From NCBI GenBank assembly GCA_030068145.1, contig JAPJBO010000731.1, positions 52,514 through 116,513 of the forward strand: a stretch of 64,000 nt of DNA. The letters run 5' to 3'. Under the pieces are notes generated by a model, which was not told the DNA's origin, ran no database searches, and saw only the letters and a list, made by a program, of their open reading frames with translations. Below, one piece after another: positions 30,218-39,261 of the stretch. Position numbers and translations under genes: made by a program. Position 1 is the first letter of the stretch. The number at the start of each line of letters is the position of its first letter. The stretch is from Diplonema papillatum (Eukaryota; Euglenozoa; Diplonemea; Diplonemida; Diplonemidae).

Positions 30218-30265
30218 GACGCGTCCGCGACCGGCGCATGGCATGCGCCCGGTCGCGGACGCGTC
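30218..30265. repeat. GC-rich palindrome 5' of the Gag-like frame
   Basis: GACGCGTCCGCGACCGG and its reverse complement flank CGCATGGCATGCGC, itself nearly self-complementary: a stem of about 23 bp with one unpaired base. It lies between the 85-bp array and the Gag-like start. Confidence 0.9.
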
Positions 30266-30385
30266 AGATCGCTCAGGCGGATGGGCGCCCGTCGCGGACG
30301 TGTGTACTTGTTTTATCTGGGCGCTGGGACGGCCTTCAACCTCTCGTCTTCAGCTTGGAACGGGAGACAAAGGGGGGAAGATAAC

Positions 30386-31444
30386 ATGACGCTCGCTCAG
30401 TATTGGGATGGTCGTGCCGAGGTTGGCTTGATGGGTCCGGAGGAGGCCCCGCGTGGCCCTTTCAAATTGCTCAGCGGGTGGGACGATGATGTGTCGCCCC
30501 TGAAGTTCGCGGCGGTTCGGGAGGCAGTGGTTGACGAAGGGCAGAGGTCGCTGCTGCCGATCGTGATGTACGAGGCGTTGGCCGTGGGCCTCGACGAGAC
30601 TCCGGCGGAGTACAAGAAGCTGGTGAAACTGCTGTCGGATCTGGCGATGTCCTCGCTTCTAGAGTGCGCCGTGGTCGACGGCGTTGGCGATCTCCCAGCG
30701 AGCATGGCCCCGCGTTTCAAGACGGCGGCCAAGAAATGGTACCGCTGCCGCGAGGAGCGCAGGGAAGCGCAGATGGCCAGGCGGGACGACGAGCGGGCAG
30801 CCCGGTCGAGGGACCTGCCGGCGAGGGTTCTTGACGCAGAGACTCAACTGGCCCTTTTCGGGCTCCGGTTGCTGCCTAGGTGCCTGGTTCCGACGCATCT
30901 GGAACTTAATAATTTCCAGAGGAAGGTGGAGAAAATGCAGGATCTCGCCATGCCGTGGGTGGAAGTCGAAACCCCTCCGTCGGCGACGAGGTCGGGCGGC
31001 TTCGAACACACAGTGAGGGCGGTCCAGAAGGTTCTGGTGGCTGCCGCCCTGACGGGTGCGTTCGGCGACGTCCCGTACCCGATCGTCGTCGGGTACCCGG
31101 CGCTGCTAACAGACCTCGCGTGTAATTTCGGGCCGGACCTGGCCCGTGAATATGACGCTAGGACGAGGCGCCTCTTCGCGGGCGTGAGGAAGGGATTGCC
31201 GGGCACGGTGACGCTAGGGGCCGCGTGTGACCGCCTGCTGAAGCTGGACACCGATGTCCTCGGCGAGCTCCAGCTCACCCTAGTTGTGGCGTCGAAGGGG
31301 CCGGTGTTCTCTCCCACCGGCCGGCCGCAGGTCGGTGGGTTTAGGAACCAGAAGAGGCGCAGGGGGGTTGACAGCGGGCCGGCAAGGAAGAGGGCTCGGG
31401 ACGACTACAAGCCGTCGTCGACTCCGGCAGGAGGCGGGAAATGA
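30386..31444 (+). CDS. Gag-like protein of the DIRS-type element
   Basis: 352 residues from ATG 30386 (MTLAQYWDGRAEVG) to TGA. The frame is open upstream through the 85-bp array, but I prefer this ATG because it lies just past the repeat and palindrome. Charged, helix-rich centre (WYRCREERREAQMARRDDER) and a basic C-terminus (KRRRGVDSGPARKRARDD) suited to nucleic-acid binding. No CCHC zinc knuckle. Called Gag-like by position ahead of the reverse transcriptase; sequence similarity to a named Gag was not recognised. Confidence 0.65.
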   Translation: MTLAQYWDGRAEVGLMGPEEAPRGPFKLLSGWDDDVSPLKFAAVREAVVDEGQRSLLPIVMYEALAVGLDETPAEYKKLVKLLSDLAMSSLLECAVVDGVGDLPASMAPRFKTAAKKWYRCREERREAQMARRDDERAARSRDLPARVLDAETQLALFGLRLLPRCLVPTHLELNNFQRKVEKMQDLAMPWVEVETPPSATRSGGFEHTVRAVQKVLVAAALTGAFGDVPYPIVVGYPALLTDLACNFGPDLAREYDARTRRLFAGVRKGLPGTVTLGAACDRLLKLDTDVLGELQLTLVVASKGPVFSPTGRPQVGGFRNQKRRRGVDSGPARKRARDDYKPSSTPAGGGK

Positions 31445-31639
31445 ACCGAGGGCGGCAGGGCGCTGTCGCCCGAGCTTCCCGTTTCCCCGCCGCCCATAAC
31501 CCAATCCCCCGTTTTCCCGCCAGCGTATCAGGCGAGTCATCATCATCATAATCATCAACTCTCTCATCATGGTCTCATCAGACCCTATCATCAAGACGAA
31601 GAAGCGGGGCGCAGCGACCCCGCGGGCGGCCTGCAGGAC

Positions 31640-33598
31640 GTGCAGGGCAAGTACGCGTTCTTGGAACGGGCTCTGGGGGCGCTACCGGAAGTCCGGGACA
31701 TGCCTCAAGTGGATAAGGAACTCCGGGAGGCGATCGACTCCAGCGCCCTGTCCCCGGTGTTGGAGGCTCAGCGCAGTCGCAGAGTATTTTTGGACCGCTG
31801 GAGGCGCAGGGCGGGGGAGCTCGTGTACTGCGAAGGGGATGCCTGCCACGTGGCCCTTCTCGGCGAAATGCTTGTCGAGCTGGGGATCGCCGAGCCCGAC
31901 GACCTCTTGGCGAATCTCAGAGGGGGTTGTCCGATGTCCGGCCCGGTGGGGTACGAGTCCCTGTATAGCCCAAGCCTGGGGGACCCGGAGTTGTCAGTAG
32001 CGGAACTGATTCGCCGCCAGCCTGACGTGCTGGCTAGAGTCAGGAGGGCCGTCAGGGGTGAGTCGGACTCCAACAGGGAAGCCATCTGGGCGTCGGTGCA
32101 GAAGGAGGTGGACAGAGGCTTCATGGTCGAGCTAGCGGAGCCGCCGACGAATTCGGTCTTTCTACGGCGCTTCATGGTTGCCCAGCTGAAGGCGGACCAG
32201 AAGGGGTGGCAGACGAAGCTCCGCGCGTGCGATGACGGGCGTATGGCCCTGGTTAATAAGGCGGTCCACATGGCGACGAAGGTCAAGCTGGACACCGTCG
32301 ACGTTTTCGTGGAGGTAGCGCGGCAACTGGCCCAACAGGCCTCCGGTAGGTTTGCTGGGGCGGCCTTCTACTCAGTAGGTTTGGACCATCGTGACGCCTA
32401 CAGGCAGATGAAGGCGCGGAACGATGTAATCTGCAGGTGCGTGGTGGCGGAGGGCCCGGACGGACTGTTGCGATTTTTCAGGCTCGACCGTCTGTCGTTT
32501 GGCGAGGCGGCAAGCGTTGTACACTACAACGCCTTTGCGAGGGTCCTAGCCCGCGTCGTCCGTCGCGGCCTGTCGCTGCCGCTCCTGCAGTACTACGACG
32601 ACTTCGCCTGTCCCTGCCGGCTGGAGGACGACCTAGTGCTCGCTGACACCTTAGAGCTGCTGGGCGGCATTCTGCGCACCTCTTTCAACGACGAAAAGAC
32701 CTCACAGGGCAACAGCTTTCAGCACCTGGGCTTGATTTTCTCGATAGACGGGGAGGGTGTGCACGTTTCCCTGTCGGAACCGAGGAAGGAGAAACTAGTG
32801 TTCGTTCTGGAGGGCGTTCTCGCTCGCGACTCGCTCGCACCGGGCGAGGCGGCGTCGCTGGCCGGGAAACTAGGGTTCGCCTCGTCCTCCCTATTCGGCA
32901 AGGTGGGTAGGGTACCTCTCCAACCTCTATTCAGGCGCGCCAATGCGGCGTCCACGTACCGGGACTTCAAGCTGGGTCGCGAGCTTCGCGTATCGCTCCA
33001 GTGGTGGGTTGACGTCCTGAGGAGTGAGGTCCGTGTCTTTGAAAAGTCGGTTCCCCTCGACCCGGTGAGTCCGGATATGGGCACCAGGTGCGTCCTGTTC
33101 ACGGATGCCTGCCCAAAGGGGCTGGGCGCCGTCCTTGTTGTTCTTACGGACGGCGTGGTGTCGTCTGTCGAGTACTACTCTTGCCCGGTTCCTGCCAGGG
33201 CGTCCGGGCTGCCGATTCACGCTTTGGAGTTCGCAGCCGTGTCGGTGGCGTTCGGTCTGTGGTTCAAAGAGATGACGGGCGTGCAGGTTTCCGTCTGGGT
33301 CGACAACAACGTCGTTCTGGCAAGCCTTGTCCAGGGCCAGTCCAGGGCTGGGATGCTGCTTGCCCCTGTCCACAGGTTGTGGCAAGGCATTGCCAGGGCG
33401 AAGGCTCGCGTATGGTTTGAGAGAGTTTCAAGCGAGATGAACATCGCGGACCTTCCGAGCCGCCTCGTTCACTCCTGGGCCAGTGTTCCGTTCCTCGGGC
33501 GGTGCCCGGTTAGGCGGGTGCCTAGCATTCGGACGATTGATGAGGCGGTGGCAGATCTCTCGGTCCCGGGTACCCTCCAGTGCACTTCCGTGCCGTAG
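31640..33598 (+). CDS. Reverse transcriptase / RNase H of the DIRS-type element
   Basis: Up to 652 codons; the first ATG in frame is at 31700, and the frame is open further upstream, so the start is uncertain. The palm includes GLDHRDAYRQM and the catalytic QYYDDFACP with the YxDD box at about residue 318. RNase H follows with its acidic residues: TDACPKG (about 489), HALEFAA (about 530), VWVDNNV and IADLPSR. No protease, integrase or methyltransferase is attached; integration is expected to use the recombinase encoded downstream. The protein ends soon after RNase H, 72 bp before repeat B1. Confidence 0.9.
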   Translation: MQGKYAFLERALGALPEVRDMPQVDKELREAIDSSALSPVLEAQRSRRVFLDRWRRRAGELVYCEGDACHVALLGEMLVELGIAEPDDLLANLRGGCPMSGPVGYESLYSPSLGDPELSVAELIRRQPDVLARVRRAVRGESDSNREAIWASVQKEVDRGFMVELAEPPTNSVFLRRFMVAQLKADQKGWQTKLRACDDGRMALVNKAVHMATKVKLDTVDVFVEVARQLAQQASGRFAGAAFYSVGLDHRDAYRQMKARNDVICRCVVAEGPDGLLRFFRLDRLSFGEAASVVHYNAFARVLARVVRRGLSLPLLQYYDDFACPCRLEDDLVLADTLELLGGILRTSFNDEKTSQGNSFQHLGLIFSIDGEGVHVSLSEPRKEKLVFVLEGVLARDSLAPGEAASLAGKLGFASSSLFGKVGRVPLQPLFRRANAASTYRDFKLGRELRVSLQWWVDVLRSEVRVFEKSVPLDPVSPDMGTRCVLFTDACPKGLGAVLVVLTDGVVSSVEYYSCPVPARASGLPIHALEFAAVSVAFGLWFKEMTGVQVSVWVDNNVVLASLVQGQSRAGMLLAPVHRLWQGIARAKARVWFERVSSEMNIADLPSRLVHSWASVPFLGRCPVRRVPSIRTIDEAVADLSVPGTLQCTSVP

Positions 33599-33669
33599 GC
33601 GGCTGATTTTTGCGCACTGATCTTTGGCTTCTCTTCTCTTTTGCGTCGGTCCATTGGGATAGAGCCATT

Positions 33670-34015
33670 GGGAAAATCCCAGAGTCCCGCGAGGCGAATG
33701 CGAGCAGCCAGGCATCGTGAGCCGGCCCGCCGCAGCCAGTTGTGTTAGATTGAAGCCAACTCGGGCCTTCGCCAGTTGAGCTGGAGTCTTGGCTGACTGA
33801 TTCGGTAGCCAGGAGGACCGATCTCCCCAACTGAGGCAGCCGCCGGGCAGCCAACTTCGCCGGTCAGCTCGTTCCCAAGGTACCAGCAAGCCAGCTAAGG
33901 AGAGCTAACCGTGAATGATCCTTTGATTGGTGTGACATGAATTAAACGGATGTTAAATTGGCGGATGGAGAAGGAACAACGGCTCCGAGTGACTCTCTCC
34001 AAGGAGGCAATTTAA
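33670..34015 (+). repeat. Split direct repeat B1
   Basis: GGGAAAATCCCAGAGTCCCG ... GGAGGCAATTTAA; pairs with B2 (offset 1,907) with about three substitutions. It ends exactly where A2 begins, the B1/A2 junction characteristic of this element class. Confidence 0.95.
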
Positions 34016-34097
34016 TAGGTGTTTAATTCAGCTAATCCCGAGCAAAGCCCCGGCAGGAGCGCGGATCTCCACCAAACGGGATCAGTCATTTGTTTCT
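34016..34097 (+). repeat. Split direct repeat A2
   Basis: Copy of A1 placed immediately after B1 and 25 bp ahead of the recombinase ATG. Confidence 0.95.
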
Positions 34098-34122
34098 CCC
34101 GCCCGCCCACCCGAAGAAAGCA

Positions 34123-35472
34123 ATGACATGGGATGTTGCACGGTTAGACGGCATGAGGACGGGTTTCATGGACCCCGAGTGGGAGGCTCTGGTGCGCTCA
34201 CTCGCGAAGCTGCCAGAGGGCATGCCCCTGACCTCATTCCGTATGTTGCCGTGCTGGGCACTTCCCGAGCCGCGGCCGGCCGAGGAAGTCTACAAGCGCT
34301 TTCGCAGCATGGTGGCAGAGCTAGGAGCGGGGCCCCGCGAACGGGGCCCCGCTCCAGGCGGGGACGGTGTCAAGGACACACCGCCCCGGTCTCCGCCTGG
34401 TCAGCGAGCAAGGAGATGGACCCCGCAGAGGGCGGCGCTTAAGAGGTCCCTCAGTCGGAACTCGGCCGAGGTGGCCCGCAGGGCCATGCGGGCCCGTTAC
34501 ACGACGGTGGGCTCGAAGGCCACATACGACTCGAACACGGCCGGGTACGTGTCGTGGTGTGGTAGCATGGGTGTTGAGCCCTACCCAACCACGGTAGAGA
34601 GGTTGGAGGAGTTCGGCGGTCACCTGCTGCTGATGGGCGACGACGGTGCAGCTTACAGGGCGCCCCAGAACATCATAGCGTCCGTGCTGGCGGAGAACAA
34701 AGCCGCGGGGTGTGTTCTCGATGACCCGCTGAATATCGTGGGTAGGATGATGGCCGTCCTCGGGAAGGAGTCGCCGGACCCACAGCAGGCGGAGCCGCTG
34801 GGCGTGAAGGAGTTCAGGGCGATCTTTGATGCCATCCGGACCACGGGCGACTACGGCGCTGCCCTGCAGATTCTGGGCGAATTTTTTACGCTACTCAGAA
34901 CTTCGAGTATGCGGGCGATCCGGGCGGAGGACATCACTCTGAGTGGAGGAAGGCTCAGGGTCGAGTGGCGCATGGCGAAGGGCAAAAGGGAATGCGTGAG
35001 ATTCTTGACGTTCGAGGCCATAAATTTGGTGCCCCCGCTTACGCTTTCCGACCCGCCGGAGGGAGCTCCGTCCTCCATCCGCTTCTGCCCAGTCGAGGTG
35101 TTCACCCTCCTGAAGCGCTTGGCCGGGTCAAGTCAGCTCCTGTGCCCCAACTGCGGGTACCGCTCATTCAGGGAGGCACTCTGCGGTACAAGGACAAGGC
35201 GGGGTCTCTTCGCCGACATTAACGGGATGTCGGCGGGGAGGAGTCCAGGGAGCAGGCTCGCGTACACGACGCACAGCGCCAGGGTAGGTGGTTGCTGCAC
35301 GCTGCTGAAGGCGGGGATGGGGGTGATGCAGGTTTGCGAGCTGGGGGACTGGGCGTCGGAGGACATGGTGAGGTTGTACGGAAAGAAGCTCACGCGCGAT
35401 CCGTATTGCGTGGAGGCGGTCAGGTTTTACAACCCGGTGAGCCTGGCTCACTGCTACGCCGCGCCCTCGTAG
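34123..35472 (+). CDS. Tyrosine recombinase of the DIRS-type element
   Basis: 449 residues from ATG 34123. Catalytic motifs of the tyrosine recombinase family are in order: Arg of SSMRAIRAEDI (about 264), HSAR with His 384 and Arg 387, a downstream Trp in LGDWAS, and the nucleophile Tyr in MVRLYGKKL (about 419). A CPNCGYRSF segment (about 340) could bind zinc. The enzyme would integrate a circular DNA intermediate without duplicating the target, which fits the flanks. The 5' third contains a perfect hairpin (34324-34355) that encodes a Gly/Pro/Arg linker. Confidence 0.9.
   Translation: MTWDVARLDGMRTGFMDPEWEALVRSLAKLPEGMPLTSFRMLPCWALPEPRPAEEVYKRFRSMVAELGAGPRERGPAPGGDGVKDTPPRSPPGQRARRWTPQRAALKRSLSRNSAEVARRAMRARYTTVGSKATYDSNTAGYVSWCGSMGVEPYPTTVERLEEFGGHLLLMGDDGAAYRAPQNIIASVLAENKAAGCVLDDPLNIVGRMMAVLGKESPDPQQAEPLGVKEFRAIFDAIRTTGDYGAALQILGEFFTLLRTSSMRAIRAEDITLSGGRLRVEWRMAKGKRECVRFLTFEAINLVPPLTLSDPPEGAPSSIRFCPVEVFTLLKRLAGSSQLLCPNCGYRSFREALCGTRTRRGLFADINGMSAGRSPGSRLAYTTHSARVGGCCTLLKAGMGVMQVCELGDWASEDMVRLYGKKLTRDPYCVEAVRFYNPVSLAHCYAAPS
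34324..34355. repeat. 14-bp perfect hairpin inside the recombinase gene
   Basis: GGAGCGGGGCCCCG, loop CGAA, CGGGGCCCCGCTCC. It is translated as a linker (AGPRERGPAP), so any structure acts on RNA or single-stranded DNA. Confidence 0.95.
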
Positions 35473-35576
35473 GTCGGTCCTCCTCGGGATTCGTATGAAG
35501 CTCCCCGCCCTCTCTCCCCACTCCCCTGTAGTGGATCAAGGTTAGTCTCCCTGGCTTGCTGAGCTTGACCGGCGGA

Positions 35577-35922
35577 GGGAAAATCCCAGAGTCCCGCGAG
35601 GCGAATGTGAGCAGCCAGGCATCGTGAGCCGGCCCGCCGCAGCCAGTTGTGTTAGATTGAAGCCAACTCGGGCCTTCGCCAGTTGAGCTGGGGTCTTGGC
35701 TGACTGATTCGGTAGCCAGGAGGACCAATCTCCCCAACTGAGGCAGCCGCCGGGCAGCCAACTTCGCCGGTCAGCTCGTTCCCAAGGTACCAGCAAGCCA
35801 GCTAAGGAGAGCTAACCGTGAATGATCCTTTGATTGGTGTGACATGAATTAAACGGATGTTAAATTGGCGGATGGAGAAGGAACAACGGCTCCGAGTGAC
35901 TCTCTCCAAGGAGGCAATTTAA
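35577..35922 (+). repeat. Split direct repeat B2
   Basis: Right terminus of the element; copy of B1. The next host base begins CACCTGCTTTTTAGG. Confidence 0.95.
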
Positions 35923-36175
35923 CACCTGCTTTTTAGGAAATACCTGTTTAGCAATGCACTGGTGGTACGAAGAATTAGTAGTCGGCAGCGTACGACATGA
36001 AAGCTTGCCCGTCAGTTGTATCGAGGGCACCTTTGCACTGAAGCAGTCGTGCCGCAAGAAGTGTTTGTCGTTTGGAGAAGTTGGACAAATGCAAGTACTC
36101 GTTGTACTGCAAAGTAACCCTTTCGACGATGGTCACCCGGAGACTTTGCAAGCGAACTTACACTTTGAAAAACAG
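35923..36175 (+). other. Intron 1 of the GTPBP1-like gene, 3' part
   Basis: Begins with the right half of the interrupted MITE end, then a dispersed repeat (GTAGTCGGCAGCGTACGACA) related to 11860 and 27195. Ends at the acceptor TTGAAAAACAG|GAG. Confidence 0.7.
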
Positions 36176-36501
36176 GAGAACTCGATGACGGGCGAGGATC
36201 CGTCAGGCAAGCGGTGTTCAAGCACCGCCACGAAGTCGATACGGGGAGGACATCCTCCATTTCGACCCACATGCTCGGGTTTGATTCGGCCGGCCGCGTC
36301 GTGAACTACAGGCCCGACGGGATGGGACAGACGCTCACCGACCAAGAGATCGCTGAGCAGGCCGCCAAGGTCATCACGCTCTTCGACCTCGCGGGTCACG
36401 AACGGTACCTGAAAACCACCGTCTTCGGCATGACCGGGTGCATCCCGGACTACGGCGCCTTGGTAATCGCCGCCAACAACGGCGTTCAACGCATGACGAA
36501 G
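36176..36501 (+). CDS. GTPBP1: GTPBP1-like GTPase, exon 2 (G2 and G3)
   Basis: Encodes the switch regions: AVFKHRHEVDTGRTSSIS carries the effector Thr/Ser (G2), and ITLFDLAGHERYLKTTVFGM contains the G3 DxxG as DLAGH. The DLAGHE wording is specific to this branch of translational GTPases. Donor ACGAAG|GTGTGC, phase 0, at the same point as the family's MTK-EHL sequence. Confidence 0.9.
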
Positions 36502-37565
36502 GTGTGCCCACCCTCTGAACTTTTCTACGGTGGGCCAGTCCAGGGATCTTGTTAAGAACCATCCATCCATCCATCCATCAGCCGGCTATCACAGGGACAC
36601 AAGAGACAAGACCACCCGTTCATCCGGCCAACCGGCCACAGTGGCTGATCCTTAACAAGAGGGCTGGCCAGTCCCCCCTATTTCCTGGAAGTGCATCGAA
36701 CTGCCTGCTGCAGTGTATCACAGTGACACAAAAGACAAGAGACAACTGCGACGCCGGCGATGCAGATTATCGCCACAGATTCTTTGCATTCAAACCCAGA
36801 TCATCGTAGGCTATCACAGGCGACTATAGTAGGGGCAGCAGGACGCCCCGTCCAGGTGGGTAGCGTCACCTCCCCGATGCGAGCTGATTGCCGGTTGGAT
36901 GCGTGCAACTGCACCTTCGTACCACCGACGCCCTCTGGGTGCTTCCAGGTTACGCGCAATCGGGGGTTTGAAACACGGGGATTAACCACATACGGACGGA
37001 GGGTGGGTGTTAATCTTGGGAAAGGGACTTTTCAAGGCAAACCTTGGGTACAAGGGGGTTTCGTAGGTCAAAAATGGGAGCCGAGGGGTGCATTTGAAAG
37101 ATTTCGTGGCAGATCTTTCAAATGCGCACCTCGACGCTGAATGACTACACATGGAAGTGGCCCAGGACGGGCACCCGTGGCGTCTTGCAGATACCCGCGA
37201 GTTAATGGATTAACTACGCAATGCGGCGTAGTTCGTCCGTATGTGGTTAATATCTACAGATCGTACCCACGCGGCGTTGACTGTGGCTGGTCTTTGAAAG
37301 GGCTGCCTTGATGTTACTTTGATCAAACTCACACGAACCTGAAACGATTATAGTTTATCACAGTCTATCAGCAGTCTATCAGCCGGGGGTAGACCGGCGC
37401 ACTCTACGGTCCTCCAAGTCCAGAATCACGATGAGTTGAAGAAAGAAGTCGGCGCAACTAATTCAGATGGCGGGTGTGTCATCAATGAACACCCCACCTT
37501 CTTCCACCCGGACTTTTTTTTTGCTTTGCTGATTCTGTTTTCCATTCCGACTCATCATACCACAG
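36502..37565 (+). other. Intron 2 of the GTPBP1-like gene
   Basis: GT...CACAG boundaries. Contains ATCCATCC repeats (36559-36575), dispersed-repeat pieces (CACAGATTCTTTGCATTC, 36773) and a TTAA-flanked MITE (36986-37246). Confidence 0.75.
36986..37246. mobile_element. TTAA-flanked MITE, 261 bp
   Basis: TTAA at 36982-36985 and 37247-37250 encloses perfect 13-bp inverted repeats CCACATACGGACG / CGTCCGTATGTGG. Inside, GCATTTGAAAGAT and its inverse form a hairpin (about 37089-37125). The termini resemble those of the 3.2-kb element at 56385 (CCCCTTACGGACGG). Confidence 0.75.
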
Positions 37566-37773
37566 GAACACCTCAACCTCTGCTTGGCGCTCAAGATGCC
37601 TGTGTTCGGCGTTGTGACACGCATTGACATGACGCCGGAGGCAACGCTGAAAGCTAACGTCGCCGACTTCGAGAAGCTTCTTCGCAGCACAAACTCCCGA
37701 AAGGTACCGTGCATGGTCAGAAACGAAGAGGACGTGGTGCAGTGCGCAAAGTGCATGAAAGAAAACCGAATCG
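37566..37773 (+). CDS. GTPBP1: GTPBP1-like GTPase, exon 3 (G4)
   Basis: Reads EHLNLCLALKMPVFGVVTRI..., the G4 element being TRID where most members have TKID; Lys to Arg at this base-specificity motif is unusual. Ends CGAATCG|GTACTG, phase 1; joining to exon 4 gives ENRI-A-PIFCVSNVTGQG as in the family. Confidence 0.88.
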
Positions 37774-38344
37774 GTACTGCTTTTATGTAAGCACCTGCTT
37801 TGTAGGAAATACTGGATGTCCTGTATGTACGATCCACATCAACAACTAAGGTACACGCCGGTACTCTTATCTCGTGTGACCGCCACCCTTAAGTTCACGC
37901 AGAGCATAAAGGACATCCTCCCATCATACTATATGCCAAGTCCATCGACCTGCGGGGTGGTGCACGCGAGCGACAGCATCCTGCTGGGCCCGGACGCGCA
38001 CGGGCAGTTCCGCAACGTGCGGATCAAGGGCATCCACCTGCGCGGCCTGCCGGTGAAGAGGGTCGAGGCAGGGCAGACCGCCTCCTTCGCGCTCAAGGAG
38101 AAGCAGGAGCACATCCGGAAGGGCATGCTCAAGGACAGTGCTGCTGGGAGTTCCAACAGGGAAAAGTGAGAGCAAAGGTCGCAAGACACCAAACTGATTG
38201 TCTCGGGATATCGACGTACCACAGAATTGGATGGACAAGATGCTAGCATCAAACATACATACATAAAAGGCAAGATTCTGCCCAAATACGAATTTCCCCA
38301 TGCATACATAAGAGTCTTACCTAGAATTTAGCTCTAAAATACAG
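37774..38344 (+). other. Intron 3 of the GTPBP1-like gene
   Basis: Donor G|GTACTG, acceptor AAATACAG|CG. Starts almost at once with GTAAGCACCTGCTTTGTAGG, the left end of a 'CACCTGC' MITE, and contains the exon 4 copy at 37955-38160. Confidence 0.75.
37955..38160 (+). pseudogene. Partial copy of GTPBP1-like exon 4 inside intron 3
   Basis: About 176 bases from GGGGTGGTGCACGCGAGCGA match 38525-38700 with almost no differences, then an internal 25-bp deletion, then GTGCTGCTGGGAGTTC. It is in frame but lacks splice sites and has a stop after SSNREK. Confidence 0.9.
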
Positions 38345-39021
38345 CGCCGATTTTCTGCGTGTCGAACGTGACCGGGCAAGGCTTTGACCTCCTGCGGAAG
38401 TTCATCAACCTGCTGCCGCCGAAGGACTGGAGCAGCGTGACGAGGAAGCCGGCCGAGTGCCCGATCGAGAACACGTACTTCGTGTCCGGCGTCGGGACCG
38501 TCGTTTCGGGGACGGTGACGCAAGGGGTGGTGCACGCGAGCGACAGCATCCTGCTGGGCCCGGACGCGCACGGGCAGTTCCGCAACGTGCGGATCAAGGG
38601 CATCCACCTGCGCGGCCTGCCGGTGAAGAGGGTCGAGGCAGGGCAGACCGCATCCTTCGCGCTCAAGGAGAAGCGGGAGCACATCCGGAAGGGCATGCTC
38701 CTCGTCGGCAAGGACGCGAAGCCGCAGTGCTGCTGGGAGTTCGAAGCCGACGTGGTGCTGCTCTTCCAAAGCCCCGGCGCCTCGAGCTGCTACCAGTTCG
38801 TGGTGCACTGCAGGACCGTCCGGCAGGCAGCCAAGCTCGAACTGCTCGACAGGGACCACGTCCGGACGGGCGACAAGGCGAGCGTCAGGTTCCGCTTCCT
38901 GTACAGGCCCGAATACCTCGTCCGCGGCTCGCAGATCATCTTCCGGGAAGGCGCCACGAAGGGCCTCGGCACGGTCACCAAGGTGTCCGCCGTCGCCCCT
39001 GTCGTCGGCGGGCGGAAGTAG
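38345..39021 (+). CDS. GTPBP1: GTPBP1-like GTPase, exon 4 (domains II and III, C-terminus)
   Basis: Encodes the SNVTG segment, then domain II (TYFVSGVGTVVSGTVTQGVV, DSILLGPDAHGQF, GQTASFALK) and domain III (FQSPGASSCYQFVVHCRTVR, DKASVRFRFLYRPEYL, REGATKGLGTVTKV), ending GGRK and TAG. The order and spacing match human GTPBP1 to its C-terminus. A near-identical piece lies in intron 3 and a decayed one just downstream. Confidence 0.92.
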
Positions 39022-39261
39022 TTGTCCTGGGTCTCTTTTCCTCTTGGACCGGTCGGATGCGCGCGCTTGCTCTTGGCCGCGCTTGGTCGCGGCGGCGCCC
39101 CCGTACAAGGATACGCCGGTTGATCCCCTGCCTGATAGACCGTGATATGTCGCGGTACGGCGTGAGAGGAAAAAAGCTTGCATGTAAGGATGCAGAAATA
39201 GCTGGAGTGATGGCGAACCCGCTTCGATAGCGCTGCGCCACGCTCACCAGGAGCCTGTACT
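39022..39261 (+). other. 3' flank of the GTPBP1-like gene
   Basis: Non-coding; presumably 3' UTR. No clear AATAAA within the first 200 bases. Confidence 0.4.

Larger units (their letters stand above)
29058..35922 (+). mobile_element. Full-length DIRS-order retrotransposon with split direct repeats (PAT/Ngaro/Kangaroo-like)
   Basis: Layout: A1 29058-29139, 85-bp array, Gag-like, RT/RNase H, B1 33670-34015, directly abutting A2 34016-34097, tyrosine recombinase, B2 35577-35922. A1 and A2 differ at one base in 82; B1 and B2 at about three in 346. All three frames are intact, which together suggests a young, possibly active copy. The flanks TTTTGTAAAAAG | CACCTGCTTTTTAGG rejoin into the TTTTGTATAAGCACCTGC start of a local MITE family, so no target duplication was made, as expected for recombinase-mediated insertion. 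I see no methyltransferase domain, which argues against the DIRS1 group. Confidence 0.9.

Noticed and set aside
29042..30239. Three overlapping minus-strand frames of about 350 codons each
   Set aside because: They are translations of the 85-bp tandem array in all three frames; the unit simply lacks stops on that strand.
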